A DNA stretch of 64,000 nt from positions 1 to 64,000 of the forward strand of contig CAYFQG010000003.1 of the NCBI GenBank assembly GCA_964345295.1, written 5' to 3'. The notes beneath the pieces are model-generated. The model had not been told where the DNA came from. It saw nothing but the letters and a program-made list of their open reading frames with translations, and ran no database searches. Origin of the DNA: JASBZA01 sp964345295. Lineage in GTDB: Bacteria; Bacillota; Clostridia; Saccharofermentanales; Fastidiosipilaceae. Positions 17,204-26,691 of the stretch are shown here, piece by piece. The translations under genes were made by a program, and so were the position numbers. Numbering within the stretch: position 1 is the first letter of the stretch; every line of letters starts with the position of its first letter.

Positions 17204-17674
17204 ATGGCCCATAAAATTTTTTATGTGAACGATAAAGAGAAACAAGAAGAAAAGAAAAGCCCTATTTTAAGACAAGTAAGGCCCGAAGACAGAGCCGACC
17301 GGGCGTCCAAAGAAGCCAGGCAAAGACGGGCCGAATCCAAGCGTCTTATGCGTATGTCCCTGGTATTGGTGGCTTTTGTCTTTTTAGCCCTGATTTATCT
17401 ACTGAACAAACAGTCTAAGGTGCTTGAAATAACAGCTGAGAATGCTAAGCTTCAGTACACTATAAATGAATTAACTAAGGAAAATGCCAAGCGTCGCGAA
17501 GCCATGTCGAAAAACTTGGATTTGGATAAGATTAGGCAGGAAGCCCAACGATTGGGTCTTAATTCGCCTAGCGAGAAGCAGGTCATAGAGGTCCCTATGG
17601 ACCAGACCGACCAGTTCTTTATCCGTCTGGCTCGAGCCAACGCCCAAAGTACAAACTATGATGAGGAAGAATAA
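17204..17674 (+). CDS. ftsL: cell division protein FtsL-like
   Basis: 156 residues: a basic cytoplasmic N-terminus (to about 45), one membrane helix (about residues 48-66, SLVLVAFVFLALIYLL) and a coiled-coil ectodomain ending in a conserved-looking LDKIRQEAQRLGLNSPSEKQVI. Sequence conservation in FtsL is low, so the call rests on topology and on its place between rsmH and the division PBP. FtsL joins DivIB and DivIC at the septum. It overlaps the PBP gene by 17 bases. Confidence 0.85.
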   Translation: MAHKIFYVNDKEKQEEKKSPILRQVRPEDRADRASKEARQRRAESKRLMRMSLVLVAFVFLALIYLLNKQSKVLEITAENAKLQYTINELTKENAKRREAMSKNLDLDKIRQEAQRLGLNSPSEKQVIEVPMDQTDQFFIRLARANAQSTNYDEEE

Positions 17675-20054
17675 AAAACGGCCCGAAGGTCCTATCCGGA
17701 AGACGAGCCGTGAAGAATATGTAGACCGGATCAGACGCCAGACCCGCCGGGCTAAGTACGGCCTGAGGAAAAGTTTTATTCTGGTAATTATAGGGGTCCT
17801 GGCTTTTTCTGTAGCCATTACGGCCAGCCTCTATAAGATTACGGTGAAGGACCACAAGAAGTACAGTGAGATGGCAGCCAATACCCATACGGCCCGCTAT
17901 CCGATTTATCCTGCCCGCGGTAATATCCGTTCGGCAGACGGCAAGGATTTGGCCATTTCCACCTTTACCTATACGGTAGGTGTGACGCCCGGTATTTTCG
18001 GACCCAGAAAGAACTCCGACTATACTCAGGCGCAAGTCGAAGAGAAGGTGGCCAAAATTCTGGATATCGACCTTCTGAAGTTCCGCCAAGATTTAAAAGA
18101 ATATGAAGATGCCGCTTACATGGTGGTTAAGAAAGAAATCACCGCGGAGAAAAATGATGAACTTAATGCCTTCTTAGATGAGGCCAAGGTCTACGGTATG
18201 CGTCAGGATGCCAACCAAGCACGCTACTATCCTCAGGGTGATTTGGCGTCTACCATCGTGGGTTTTGCCAATAAAAGAGACAAGAATATCGAGGGTGTAA
18301 TCGGTATTGAGTCCTACTACAACAGCCTTCTGGGCGGTAAGCCCGGCTACTATTACGGCCAGGTCGATAACTACTGGGGACAAACCTTACCCAATACCAG
18401 CCAGATTTATGTCCCGGCCGAAGACGGTTATGACTTGGAATTAACCATCCAATCCGACCTCCAGGCCAAAGCCCAGGAATTAAGCAGGCAAGCCGCCGAG
18501 GTCACCAATTCTCTGAACGGTGCGCAAATGCTGGTTTTGGATGCCAAGACCGGTGCGATTTTGGCCATGGCCGGCGATAATTACTTCGACCTCAATGACC
18601 CTATGGAAGCTCCTTATAATGTGGATCCTAAGAGCTGGGACCCTTCTAAGAAGAAGGAACAACTGGACTACCTAACCGGTACCTACTGGTATGGCAAGAG
18701 TGCTTCACAACCTTATGAGGTCGGCTCTACTTTTAAGCCTTTTGTCTTGGGCATGGCCCTGGATGAAGGGACCATCACGCCCGAATCCATTGTGTCCGAT
18801 GCGTTCGTCTATATAGAAGGCTGGCCCGAAGCCATTTCCTCCTACGACGATATGAGCAAGGGCGCTATCAGTATTTCTTACGCCATCTGGGACTCCAGAA
18901 ACCCGCCTTTCGTTAGAATTGCCCAGGGTTTAGGTCTGGATACCTTTTATAAGTACATCAGCCGTTTGGGCTTAAGAGAGAAGACCGGTTTGGATGTAGC
19001 CGGTGAAAATGTCGGTTTGGTCCACCAAGAACCCCAGGAAATCGATATGGCGGTTACGGCTTTCGGTGAGCAGATTACCATGACCGGATTAAGGCTTGCG
19101 ACCGACTATGTCATGCTGGCCAATAACGGTGCCATGTTAAGACCTTACCTGGTCCAACGCGTGGTGGATGCCGACGGCGAAATTAAAGAAGAGCACCAGC
19201 CCGAAGTAATCCGTAATGTCTATTCCGTCGACACGGCCGAAAAAGTTCGCCAAATTATGGTGGGTGTAGGGCGTTACGGGACCGGTCAGAAACTTTATGT
19301 AACCGGTGTCGAGTCGGCATATAAGACAGGAACCTCTACCCGAAACCTCCACGGAGGCCATTCGGACGATACCGAAACCCGTAACTATGTGACCCTCATG
19401 CCGGCCGATAATCCGCGCTATGTGATTTATTCGGCCACGCACGATATTAAAAGGCAGAACGGTTGGCCTTTGGAAGCCATTCACAGGCAGATGGAAGAAT
19501 ACATCGCCTATCGCGATGATATGCCCTTTACTTACAAGGCCTATGACCTTAATAAGATCTTTTCGGTACGCTATACGGCGGATGCCGTGGGCCAGGATTT
19601 CGCCGAGGGCCAGAAGGAGCTGATGTGGCAAGGTATCTATCCTGTTCTAGATTCCGGACTAAAGCCCGGGAAAACAATCCAGTCGCAGTATCCGCCGGCC
19701 GGAGGCTACTGTGCCTATGATACCAGAGTCTGGGTATCGGATAAGGCCAATGCCTTGCCCGATGAGTGGACAACCATGGAAGACTTCACCGGCTTGACGC
19801 TGGAAAATGCCAAAAAACAAGCCCAACGCTTGGGTCTCAATGTGGTCTGCATGGGCGGCAACAGGGCCGGTACGGTCACCGACCAGGAAGTGTCTTACCA
19901 GGACTTGGCCGGAGGGTCTAAACCCGGCGACCTAATCCGAAAATATTCGACTGTGGTTTTGTATTTCTACGGTGATGACAATCCGGGACCCTACGAAGAC
20001 GACAGTTTGACCTACGGTATGAACGACGGAACAGGAGCCCTTTACGGCTACTGA
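17658..20054 (+). CDS. class B penicillin-binding protein with PASTA domains (FtsI/PBP2B/SpoVD type)
   Basis: 798 residues. Cytoplasmic basic N-terminus, one membrane helix (about 41-60), a PBP dimerisation domain starting RYPIYPARGNIRSADG, and a transpeptidase domain with the active-site serine in S357-T-F-K360, S413-R-N415 as the SxN motif and K556-T-G-T. After it come two PASTA-like repeats (about 635-700 and 705-770). It is the septal transpeptidase that crosslinks peptidoglycan. Position between ftsL and murF fits PBP2B/SpoVD; because sporulation genes are absent from the cluster I favour the vegetative division PBP. Confidence 0.93.
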   Translation: MMRKNKKRPEGPIRKTSREEYVDRIRRQTRRAKYGLRKSFILVIIGVLAFSVAITASLYKITVKDHKKYSEMAANTHTARYPIYPARGNIRSADGKDLAISTFTYTVGVTPGIFGPRKNSDYTQAQVEEKVAKILDIDLLKFRQDLKEYEDAAYMVVKKEITAEKNDELNAFLDEAKVYGMRQDANQARYYPQGDLASTIVGFANKRDKNIEGVIGIESYYNSLLGGKPGYYYGQVDNYWGQTLPNTSQIYVPAEDGYDLELTIQSDLQAKAQELSRQAAEVTNSLNGAQMLVLDAKTGAILAMAGDNYFDLNDPMEAPYNVDPKSWDPSKKKEQLDYLTGTYWYGKSASQPYEVGSTFKPFVLGMALDEGTITPESIVSDAFVYIEGWPEAISSYDDMSKGAISISYAIWDSRNPPFVRIAQGLGLDTFYKYISRLGLREKTGLDVAGENVGLVHQEPQEIDMAVTAFGEQITMTGLRLATDYVMLANNGAMLRPYLVQRVVDADGEIKEEHQPEVIRNVYSVDTAEKVRQIMVGVGRYGTGQKLYVTGVESAYKTGTSTRNLHGGHSDDTETRNYVTLMPADNPRYVIYSATHDIKRQNGWPLEAIHRQMEEYIAYRDDMPFTYKAYDLNKIFSVRYTADAVGQDFAEGQKELMWQGIYPVLDSGLKPGKTIQSQYPPAGGYCAYDTRVWVSDKANALPDEWTTMEDFTGLTLENAKKQAQRLGLNVVCMGGNRAGTVTDQEVSYQDLAGGSKPGDLIRKYSTVVLYFYGDDNPGPYEDDSLTYGMNDGTGALYGY

Positions 20055-20065
20055 TAGGAGCTAGG

Positions 20066-21640
20066 ATGCATAAAGAGTTTAATTTACAAAACATCGCCCG
20101 GGCCTGCCGGGCTGAACTTATAGGAGACCGACCGGACCTTGTGATACAAAAGGTCGGCACCGACAGCCGTAAGGATTTGACGGAGGGGCTCTTTGTGGCC
20201 ATTGTAGGCCCCAACAACAATGGCCATGACTACTTGGATCAGGCAGTGGCAAACGGAGCAGCGGCCCTTTTAATATCTGAAAAAAACCTTGTTCCTCGAT
20301 ACCGGAAAAAGGCGTCCTTGCTTGTGGTAGACGATACGACAGCAGCGCTGGGTCACATTGCACGCTACTACCGTGACCTGACCGGAGCCCAAGTTATTGC
20401 GGTCAGCGGTTCGGTCGGTAAAACCTCTACCAGAGATTTTATTGCCGCGGCCCTGTCGCCCTTTACAGCCGTTCATAAGACTAAAGGTAATCTTAACAAC
20501 CGCTACGGCTTGGCTTATTCTCTTTTAGATATGCCCGAACATACCCCTTGGGCCGTTATTGAGCTGGGGATTGAGGGCAAAGGAGACATGAGGGACTTAT
20601 CCTATAAGGCCCATCCGGACTTGGCGGTCCTGACCAATATCGGGACTTCCCATATGGAACATTTTGAAAATCGCAAGGATTTGGCAGAGGAGAAGAGGGC
20701 TATCTTATCCGATGCCCGGCCCGGTGCTCCCTTGTTTATCAATGCCGATGATCCCTATTTACTACACATCGCTCTGGAAGAAAAAGCGAATAGGCCGGTA
20801 TACCTGGTCCATATGAAAGGGCAGGGTAAATATCTGAGAACCGAATTAGAGGAGGACAGTACTTTAGATTCGGCCGATTGGAAGCAGCAAAAAGAATTAA
20901 GCCGCATCTTAGCTTCTTACGACGGTCCTTATACCTACGGTGCATTTAAGTCCGGTACCGAATTTTACGCCGAAAATATTCGTAAAACCGGCCATGGACA
21001 AAGCTTTGACTTCTATATTAAAGAAGCAGGCCAAGCAGAAGGGACAAAGGTCTCCACGGTTTCTTTAAAACAAGTGAGCCTTTCGAACTGCCAAAATGCC
21101 CTCTTTGGCCTGGCCTTGACCCTGGTCTTAGGCCATGATTTAAAGCCGGCCGTAGAAGCCTTGGCGGATTTAAAGCTTACATCGGGCAGGCAGGAGGAGG
21201 TCCGTCTTAGCGCCGGCAACCTTTTGATTAACGATGCTTATAATGCCAGCCCCGAGTCGATGAAGTCCGCATTTGAATTGCTGGATGTCTTAAGCCGTGA
21301 AGGAAACTATGACGGCACCTTGGCTATTTTGGGTGGTGTCAATGAGCTGGGACCTTTGGCCCCGGCGCTTCATCTGGACATAGGTAGGGCCCTAGGGAGG
21401 GTTAAACCCGATAGGACCTGGCTGGTGGGACCCTGGGCACAGACTTTGGCCCGAGGCTTAGAAGAAACCGATCCGGATGCATCTTATAAAATTTTTGAGG
21501 ACACCGAAGCGCTATTAAGCTTTATCGAAAAAGAAGCATTTTGCCGACAGCTAATCCTGGTAAAAGCGTCCAGGACCTATCATTTGGATGACGTTTGCCG
21601 GATTTTGTTAGAAAGAGGAGAAGACTTATGCAGAGCATAA
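20066..21640 (+). CDS. murF: UDP-MurNAc-tripeptide--D-alanyl-D-alanine ligase MurF
   Basis: 524 residues, somewhat longer than the usual 450-460. N-terminal substrate domain contains TDSRKDLTEGLFVAI; the ATP site is GSVGKTSTRDF near residue 115; the C-terminal ligase domain has INDAYNASPESMKSA. Extra length lies in the middle (residues 250-320). It adds D-Ala-D-Ala to the UDP-MurNAc-tripeptide in the cytoplasm. MurE, which normally precedes it in the cluster, is absent. The D-Ala-D-Ala substrate is made by Ddl, encoded at 35943. Confidence 0.95.
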   Translation: MHKEFNLQNIARACRAELIGDRPDLVIQKVGTDSRKDLTEGLFVAIVGPNNNGHDYLDQAVANGAAALLISEKNLVPRYRKKASLLVVDDTTAALGHIARYYRDLTGAQVIAVSGSVGKTSTRDFIAAALSPFTAVHKTKGNLNNRYGLAYSLLDMPEHTPWAVIELGIEGKGDMRDLSYKAHPDLAVLTNIGTSHMEHFENRKDLAEEKRAILSDARPGAPLFINADDPYLLHIALEEKANRPVYLVHMKGQGKYLRTELEEDSTLDSADWKQQKELSRILASYDGPYTYGAFKSGTEFYAENIRKTGHGQSFDFYIKEAGQAEGTKVSTVSLKQVSLSNCQNALFGLALTLVLGHDLKPAVEALADLKLTSGRQEEVRLSAGNLLINDAYNASPESMKSAFELLDVLSREGNYDGTLAILGGVNELGPLAPALHLDIGRALGRVKPDRTWLVGPWAQTLARGLEETDPDASYKIFEDTEALLSFIEKEAFCRQLILVKASRTYHLDDVCRILLERGEDLCRA

Positions 21641-22641
21641 TTTTTATGGCCTTGTTGGCCCTGGCCGTGGGCTTTGTATTGGCGGCCTTAGCGGGGCGCA
21701 GAATCCTGCCGATTTTACGAAAGAAGCACGTCGGTCAGCAGGTTAGAGACGACGGACCCCAGTCGCACTATAAGAAGAGCGGTACGCCTACTTTCGGCGG
21801 CGCGATCTTCTTAATTCCCTTTACTATCCTTGTATTGGCTTATTTGGCCTATGACTTTTCCTGGCAAGGACTCTTATTTCTTCTCTTTGTTTTAGGCCAT
21901 GCCGCCATCGGTTTTGCCGATGATTACGTCAAGGTCCGTAAGACCAAAGAAGGTCTTAACCCCAAGCAGAAAACGGTCCTCCTGGTCGCCTTACAAACGC
22001 TCTTTATTATTCTTTACCTATTTGTACTTAAGGATAAGATTCTCTTTGTGCTGCCCTTTAAGCTGGGCACCTGGGAGATTCAAGGCGGCTGGAAGATTCT
22101 CTACGGCCTCTTCTTACTTTTCTATTTTTATGCCTGCACCAATGCCGTCAATATTACGGACGGTGTTGATGGCCTGGCCTCTACGGTCAGTGCGGTCGTG
22201 CTCGCTTTCTTAGGTATAACGGCTATTTTTGTCCACTATCGGGGCGGTTACGGCTCTCAGAACATGAACGTTTTCGTCTCTTTTGCCTTAGCCGGCTGTC
22301 TTTTGGGCTTTCTGCTTTTCAATTGGCATAAGGCCAAAGTCTTCATGGGCGATTTCGGTTCCCTGGCTCTGGGTGCGGCTATCTCGGCTATTTTCCTTCA
22401 AGAGTACATGCCCCTGGCCTTCTTGTTAGGTGGTATTATCTACGTTATAGAAATTATGTCGGTCTTTATCCAGGTCCAATATTTCCGTCATACCGGCGGG
22501 AAGAGAATCTTTCTCATGTCCCCGATCCACCATCACTACGAACTGAAAGGCTGGGCCGAGGAAAAGATTGTTATAATATTTAGTCTGGTGACTTTAGTAG
22601 GATGCTTGCTGGCGGGCTTGGTATTTTGGCCCGGTTTCTAA
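21628..22641 (+). CDS. mraY: phospho-N-acetylmuramoyl-pentapeptide transferase MraY
   Basis: 337 residues with about ten membrane helices. Hallmarks: KKSGTPTFGG, FADDYVKVRK (Mg-binding aspartates), NAVNITDGVDGLA, FMGDFGSLALG and PIHHHYELKGW. It transfers phospho-MurNAc-pentapeptide to undecaprenyl phosphate, making lipid I. The start at 21628 follows GAGGAG and overlaps murF by 13 bases; the longer frame to 21595 has no ribosome binding site. Confidence 0.97.
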   Translation: MQSIIFMALLALAVGFVLAALAGRRILPILRKKHVGQQVRDDGPQSHYKKSGTPTFGGAIFLIPFTILVLAYLAYDFSWQGLLFLLFVLGHAAIGFADDYVKVRKTKEGLNPKQKTVLLVALQTLFIILYLFVLKDKILFVLPFKLGTWEIQGGWKILYGLFLLFYFYACTNAVNITDGVDGLASTVSAVVLAFLGITAIFVHYRGGYGSQNMNVFVSFALAGCLLGFLLFNWHKAKVFMGDFGSLALGAAISAIFLQEYMPLAFLLGGIIYVIEIMSVFIQVQYFRHTGGKRIFLMSPIHHHYELKGWAEEKIVIIFSLVTLVGCLLAGLVFWPGF

Positions 22642-22652
22642 AGGAGGCATAA

Positions 22653-23975
22653 GTGGCGAGAATTTCGAGAATAGATAATACACAAAAAAGACCCCAAACG
22701 GCTCCACTCGAAGAACGTGTCAAAGTAGCCGAAGAGCAGGACGGCCGCAGCAGGTCCCAATTTATGGGAGCGTCTCAGCGGGTAGATTTCGGCCTGGTTA
22801 TCTGCCTGACCATCCTTCTGGCTTTCGGTATGGTCACACTCTTCAGTGCTTCGATGTCGGCTTCCGTATCGGGTACCGGCCAGGGAACGGCATACATCGC
22901 TCGCCAAGCTTTGGCCAACGGCTTAGGCATAGGCGTGATTTTTATCATCACGAAATTTAATATTAAGACCTTCGATCGACTGGAATTTGCCTTGATTCTT
23001 TATGTGTTCTCTCTGCTCTTATTGGGGCTTACCTATTTTACTGCGCCGATTAACGGGGCCAAACGCTGGCTTACCGTCCCTCTTTTTGGCCAATTTCAGC
23101 CGTCCGAGTTTGCCAAAGTTGTTTTGGTTTACACTTTGGCTTGCTACTTTTCCTGGCTTAACAAGCAAAGAGCCAGCGGCCGCTTCATGCGTCGCCGAGG
23201 CTTCAAAGGTGCTTACTTTGACACCTGGTTTGATATCTTCCTGCCCATGTGTATCACCATGATTCCCGCCGTCATCACCCTGGGTCAGCCGCACTTCTCC
23301 GGTATGATCATTATTGTAGCGGTCGGCTTTGTCTGCCTTCTGGCGGCCGGCATTCCGATTCGAAACTGGTTCGTCGCTATAGGAACGGGCCTGGTTCTTA
23401 TTTTGGCCTTGCTTTTCATCTTGACAATCAGTGATCCTATCTTGCCTCAGGGAATCAAAGATAATTTCGCCCACGTTGAGACCCGTTTGGATATTTTTAC
23501 CGGCAACGGAGAGGCTTCCGAAGCCGCTATTTATCAGTCACGCCAGTCCCTTATTGCCATGGGGTCCGGCGGCACTTTCGGTGTGGGTTTGGGCCAGGGT
23601 AAGCAGAAAAATAACTATCTGCCCGAGGGTCACAACGACTATATTTTCAGCAATATGGTTGAGGAAATCGGCTTTGTCGGCGGAATGTCCGTCTTGGTCT
23701 TGTTTTTAATCTTCTTTATTTTGGGCTTGCGTGTTACCTTTAAGGCTAACTCTATCTATGCCCAGATTGTAGCCGGAGGTATTACCTCTTTGATTGTTAT
23801 CCAGGCCCTTTTGAATCTGGCCGTTAATGTCCAGGTTATACCGCCTACGGGGATTTCTCTGCCCTTCTTTAGCTACGGCGGATCGTCCAACTTATTCTTC
23901 CTGTTCGGTGTGGGCCTCTTACTCAATGTGTCTAAATACGGCACCAGCAGAAATCTTTCGCACAAGGTGAGTTGA
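22653..23975 (+). CDS. ftsW: SEDS glycosyltransferase FtsW
   Basis: 440 residues, about ten membrane helices, with a 50-residue charged N-terminal extension. SEDS motifs: NGAKRWLTVPLFGQFQPSEFAK and the C-terminal PPTGISLPFFSYGGSSNLF. It polymerises lipid II at the septum together with the PASTA PBP encoded upstream. The start is GTG, seven bases after a full AAGGAGG. In this cluster ftsW stands where murD-ftsW is usual. Confidence 0.95.
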   Translation: MARISRIDNTQKRPQTAPLEERVKVAEEQDGRSRSQFMGASQRVDFGLVICLTILLAFGMVTLFSASMSASVSGTGQGTAYIARQALANGLGIGVIFIITKFNIKTFDRLEFALILYVFSLLLLGLTYFTAPINGAKRWLTVPLFGQFQPSEFAKVVLVYTLACYFSWLNKQRASGRFMRRRGFKGAYFDTWFDIFLPMCITMIPAVITLGQPHFSGMIIIVAVGFVCLLAAGIPIRNWFVAIGTGLVLILALLFILTISDPILPQGIKDNFAHVETRLDIFTGNGEASEAAIYQSRQSLIAMGSGGTFGVGLGQGKQKNNYLPEGHNDYIFSNMVEEIGFVGGMSVLVLFLIFFILGLRVTFKANSIYAQIVAGGITSLIVIQALLNLAVNVQVIPPTGISLPFFSYGGSSNLFFLFGVGLLLNVSKYGTSRNLSHKVS

Positions 23976-23978
23976 TTT

Positions 23979-25115
23979 ATGGCAAGTTCGAAGGTGGATT
24001 TTATTTTAACGGGCGGCGGCACGGCAGGTCATATTAATCCCGCTTTGGCAGTGGGAAAGGCCATCCTGGCCGAGCAAGCGGATGCCAAAATTCTTTATTG
24101 CGGCAACAAGGAGAATCCCGAGGCGGATTTGGCCGTTAGAGCCGGCTTTGATTTCCATCATATCGATGCCGAACCCTTCGAGTTTTCCAGCCCCAGCTTC
24201 TTATGGCGGGCGGTTAGGGCCTTTTTTAAGGGCCGCAAAGAAGCCCTGGCTTTCTTAAAGGAAGTACAGCCAAAGGCAATCTTAGGCACGGGCGGCTATG
24301 TCCAGGCGCCCCTTTTGGCCGCAGCCAAGAAACTGGACATCCCCTATGTCCTTCATGAGCAAAATGCCATCCCCGGCAAGTCGGTTCGGGTCATGTCCGG
24401 CAAGGCTCAGGCGGTTTGTGTCAGTTTCGAGAACACCATGAACGATTTTCCTCGGGCCAAAAAAACCGTCTATACCGGCAATCCCGTTGATCCCATCTTT
24501 TTTGAAGACCGTAAAGAATCACTGCGTCTGGCGCAGGGCATGAATCCCAAAGAATCCTATGTCTTAGTTACGGGCGGTAGCCAGGGGGCGCTTTCGATTA
24601 ATACAGCCATCTTGAACCTGGTCAGCTCTTTGGCGACCAGGCCGGCCTTAAAGCCATATAAGATTCACCTGGTCACCGGAACACGCTATTACGATGAATT
24701 CAAAGAAAAGTTTAAGCCCTATATGAAACAGGTACCAATCAAGCTGTCTTCTTATGTCTATGATATGGCCGACCAGATGGCCATGGCCGATGTGGTCATT
24801 GCCCGAGCGGGTGCCGGAACCTGTTCGGAATTGGCTGCTCTTCATAAGCCCAGTATTTTGGTGCCCTATCCTTATGCCAAAGGCGACCATCAGCGCTTTA
24901 ATGCGGAGACTCTGGTAGATAGGGGAGCTGCCATGCTCATTCCCGACCAGGACCTGGACGCCGAAAGCCTCCGCCACACCCTGGATGACCTCTTTAATGA
25001 TGAGACCAAGCTCTATCAGATGGGCCAAAATGCCGGAAGCTTGGCACAAAAAGAAGCAGCCGCTAAAATTGCCCGCGAAGTCTTTTTATGCACTAAGCGA
25101 AAGGATGATAAGTAA
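23979..25115 (+). CDS. murG: UDP-GlcNAc:lipid I N-acetylglucosaminyltransferase MurG
   Basis: 378 residues, GT28 family. N-terminal loop ILTGGGTAGHINPAL near residue 10, VLHEQNAIPGKSVR, VTGGSQGALSIN, and the C-terminal nucleotide-sugar site VIARAGAGTCSELAALHKPSILVPYPYAKGDHQ region. It makes lipid II from lipid I on the inner membrane face. It starts three bases after ftsW and its stop overlaps the divIB start by one base. Confidence 0.97.
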   Translation: MASSKVDFILTGGGTAGHINPALAVGKAILAEQADAKILYCGNKENPEADLAVRAGFDFHHIDAEPFEFSSPSFLWRAVRAFFKGRKEALAFLKEVQPKAILGTGGYVQAPLLAAAKKLDIPYVLHEQNAIPGKSVRVMSGKAQAVCVSFENTMNDFPRAKKTVYTGNPVDPIFFEDRKESLRLAQGMNPKESYVLVTGGSQGALSINTAILNLVSSLATRPALKPYKIHLVTGTRYYDEFKEKFKPYMKQVPIKLSSYVYDMADQMAMADVVIARAGAGTCSELAALHKPSILVPYPYAKGDHQRFNAETLVDRGAAMLIPDQDLDAESLRHTLDDLFNDETKLYQMGQNAGSLAQKEAAAKIAREVFLCTKRKDDK

Positions 25116-25990
25116 TGCCAAACCCAACGCCTGCCAAACACCATAAGAAGAAAAAACACAAGGGGATGATAGCCTTCCTTATTATTCTTATCCTGGGCCT
25201 CTTAGTTATCCTGGTGGCACTTTTGCCGCAGTTTTACATAAGGCGCGTCGAAATCAAAGGTAATAAAGTCCTAACCGACCGAGAGATTGCCGATAGGACC
25301 GGTATCGAGGAGGGTAAGCATCTGTTTTATTACGTCTCCGGTAGTGCTAAAGACTACTTGACCCTTCGCTACGGTAAAATCGAAGACGACTTACTTCTGG
25401 CCTATCCTTATATAGAAGATATTAAAGTCACGGCAGACATTCCCTATCAGGTTTCAATTGAGCTCAAAGAAAGACAGGAAGCACTTTTTATTGAAGCTAA
25501 GGACGCTTATATCATTGTCGATAAGAACGGTCTTATATTACAAAAGGCTCCCAAGTCGCTTGAGGCCAGAGCACCCGTTGTCCGAGGCATCATTGTTCCC
25601 GACGATAAGATTCCCGGCCAAAGCCTGTCCGAAGATAATTTGAGACAGGTTGAAAGGGTTTTGGATACCATAGAGCAGATTAAAAGCCAGGATAGCGTCG
25701 AGGTGAGGACCAGAGACTTACTGGACCAGATCAATTATTTCTTTCCCTACTCGGCCGGTTCTATGTATCTGGAAGTTCAGGTAAATGAGAAAGACAAGGT
25801 CCTGGTAAAGTTAGACCCTACCCGCGCTATGCGCGATAAATTGGCCTGGCTTAAGAACGCCTTAAAACAAGACGTCTTAGGCGGTCTAGGTGACGGTATC
25901 CTGGACTTGACCGGCACAAACAATGTCTTTAAGCCGGACATGGTCTTACCCGAACCTTTGGCCAAAAAGGCAGAGAAAGGAGAGCCCTGA
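25115..25990 (+). CDS. cell division protein FtsQ/DivIB
   Basis: 291 residues: short basic N-terminus, one membrane helix (about 15-38), then an extracellular POTRA domain (YIRRVEIKGNKVLTDREIADRTGIEEGKHLF) and a beta domain ending near residue 260. DivIB/FtsQ forms the core divisome complex with FtsL and DivIC and regulates septal peptidoglycan synthesis. One-base overlaps with murG before it and sbp after it. Confidence 0.92.
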   Translation: MPNPTPAKHHKKKKHKGMIAFLIILILGLLVILVALLPQFYIRRVEIKGNKVLTDREIADRTGIEEGKHLFYYVSGSAKDYLTLRYGKIEDDLLLAYPYIEDIKVTADIPYQVSIELKERQEALFIEAKDAYIIVDKNGLILQKAPKSLEARAPVVRGIIVPDDKIPGQSLSEDNLRQVERVLDTIEQIKSQDSVEVRTRDLLDQINYFFPYSAGSMYLEVQVNEKDKVLVKLDPTRAMRDKLAWLKNALKQDVLGGLGDGILDLTGTNNVFKPDMVLPEPLAKKAEKGEP

Positions 25991-26568
25991 TGTTAGGCCT
26001 ATTAGCTATAATACTGGGCCTCATTGTAGGTCTGTTCTTGACGGTGAAAATCCCGGCGGTGGCTTTTATGTATTTGGCCCTGCTGGTTTTAACTACTTTT
26101 CATAGCCTCATTTACGGCATTAAACTCAGAACACAGCAGCGTTATACCAATCTTAAGCTAGTTTTCTACTGGCTTTGCCAGAGCCTGGTTGCCTTTTTTA
26201 TGAATGCCTTAGGTGATGCCCTGGGCCTGGATTTGGCCACGGCTGTCGTCTTTATTCTGGGGGTGCAAATCTTCCTGGACCTAAATTATCTGGGACACGA
26301 ATGGGCTAAACGCTGGATGAACCGCCAAAGGACGGTCCGGGTGTGGCTGCAAAAGACCGGGCAAAAACCGGAGGACTTACCCTTGGAAAATCTTACGGGA
26401 GAGATGAGCTCCAGGCAAAAACAGGTCCAAGACCTGATTGCACAGGCCAAGAAGCTCCGTATGGAGGCGGACAGCCTGCTTAACGAGGCCGATGCCATTT
26501 ATGAGGCGGAAGCCATCCAGAAACTGGGAGAAATGACCGAAAAGAGTGAAGAAGAGGATAAATCTTAA
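25990..26568 (+). CDS. Sbp-like small membrane protein (DUF1290) with a C-terminal helical extension
   Basis: 192 residues. The first 110 residues have three or four membrane helices and match DUF1290 ('small basic protein', Sbp) in layout: start LGLLAIILGLIVGLFL, then FHSLIYGIKLRTQQ, then FFMNALGDALGLDLATAVVFILGVQIFLDL. Sbp genes sit between divIB and ftsA/ftsZ in Gram-positive bacteria, as here. Usual family length is about 120; this one has 80 more residues, mostly charged and helical (KQVQDLIAQAKKLRMEADSL), likely a cytoplasmic coiled coil. Function unknown. Confidence 0.7.
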   Translation: MLGLLAIILGLIVGLFLTVKIPAVAFMYLALLVLTTFHSLIYGIKLRTQQRYTNLKLVFYWLCQSLVAFFMNALGDALGLDLATAVVFILGVQIFLDLNYLGHEWAKRWMNRQRTVRVWLQKTGQKPEDLPLENLTGEMSSRQKQVQDLIAQAKKLRMEADSLLNEADAIYEAEAIQKLGEMTEKSEEEDKS

Positions 26569-26587
26569 AGAAAATAAAAAAATTTCC

Positions 26588-26600
26588 GCTAGGTACTAGC
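26588..26600. repeat. palindrome in the ftsZ upstream region
   Basis: GCTAG-GTA-CTAGC, a perfect 5-base inverted repeat around a three-base centre, in the 123-base AT-rich gap between sbp and ftsZ. No T-run follows. TTGAAA at 26606-26611 and several AT-rich -10-like hexamers lie just downstream, but none at standard spacing, so I do not call the ftsZ promoter exactly. Confidence 0.35.
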
Positions 26601-26691
26601 AATTATTGAAAGAATCAGCTATATTATATCGCGTAATAATTCTGTAATATTAGTGAAATATTAATGTATAAATTCAAAGGGGGACAAGACG

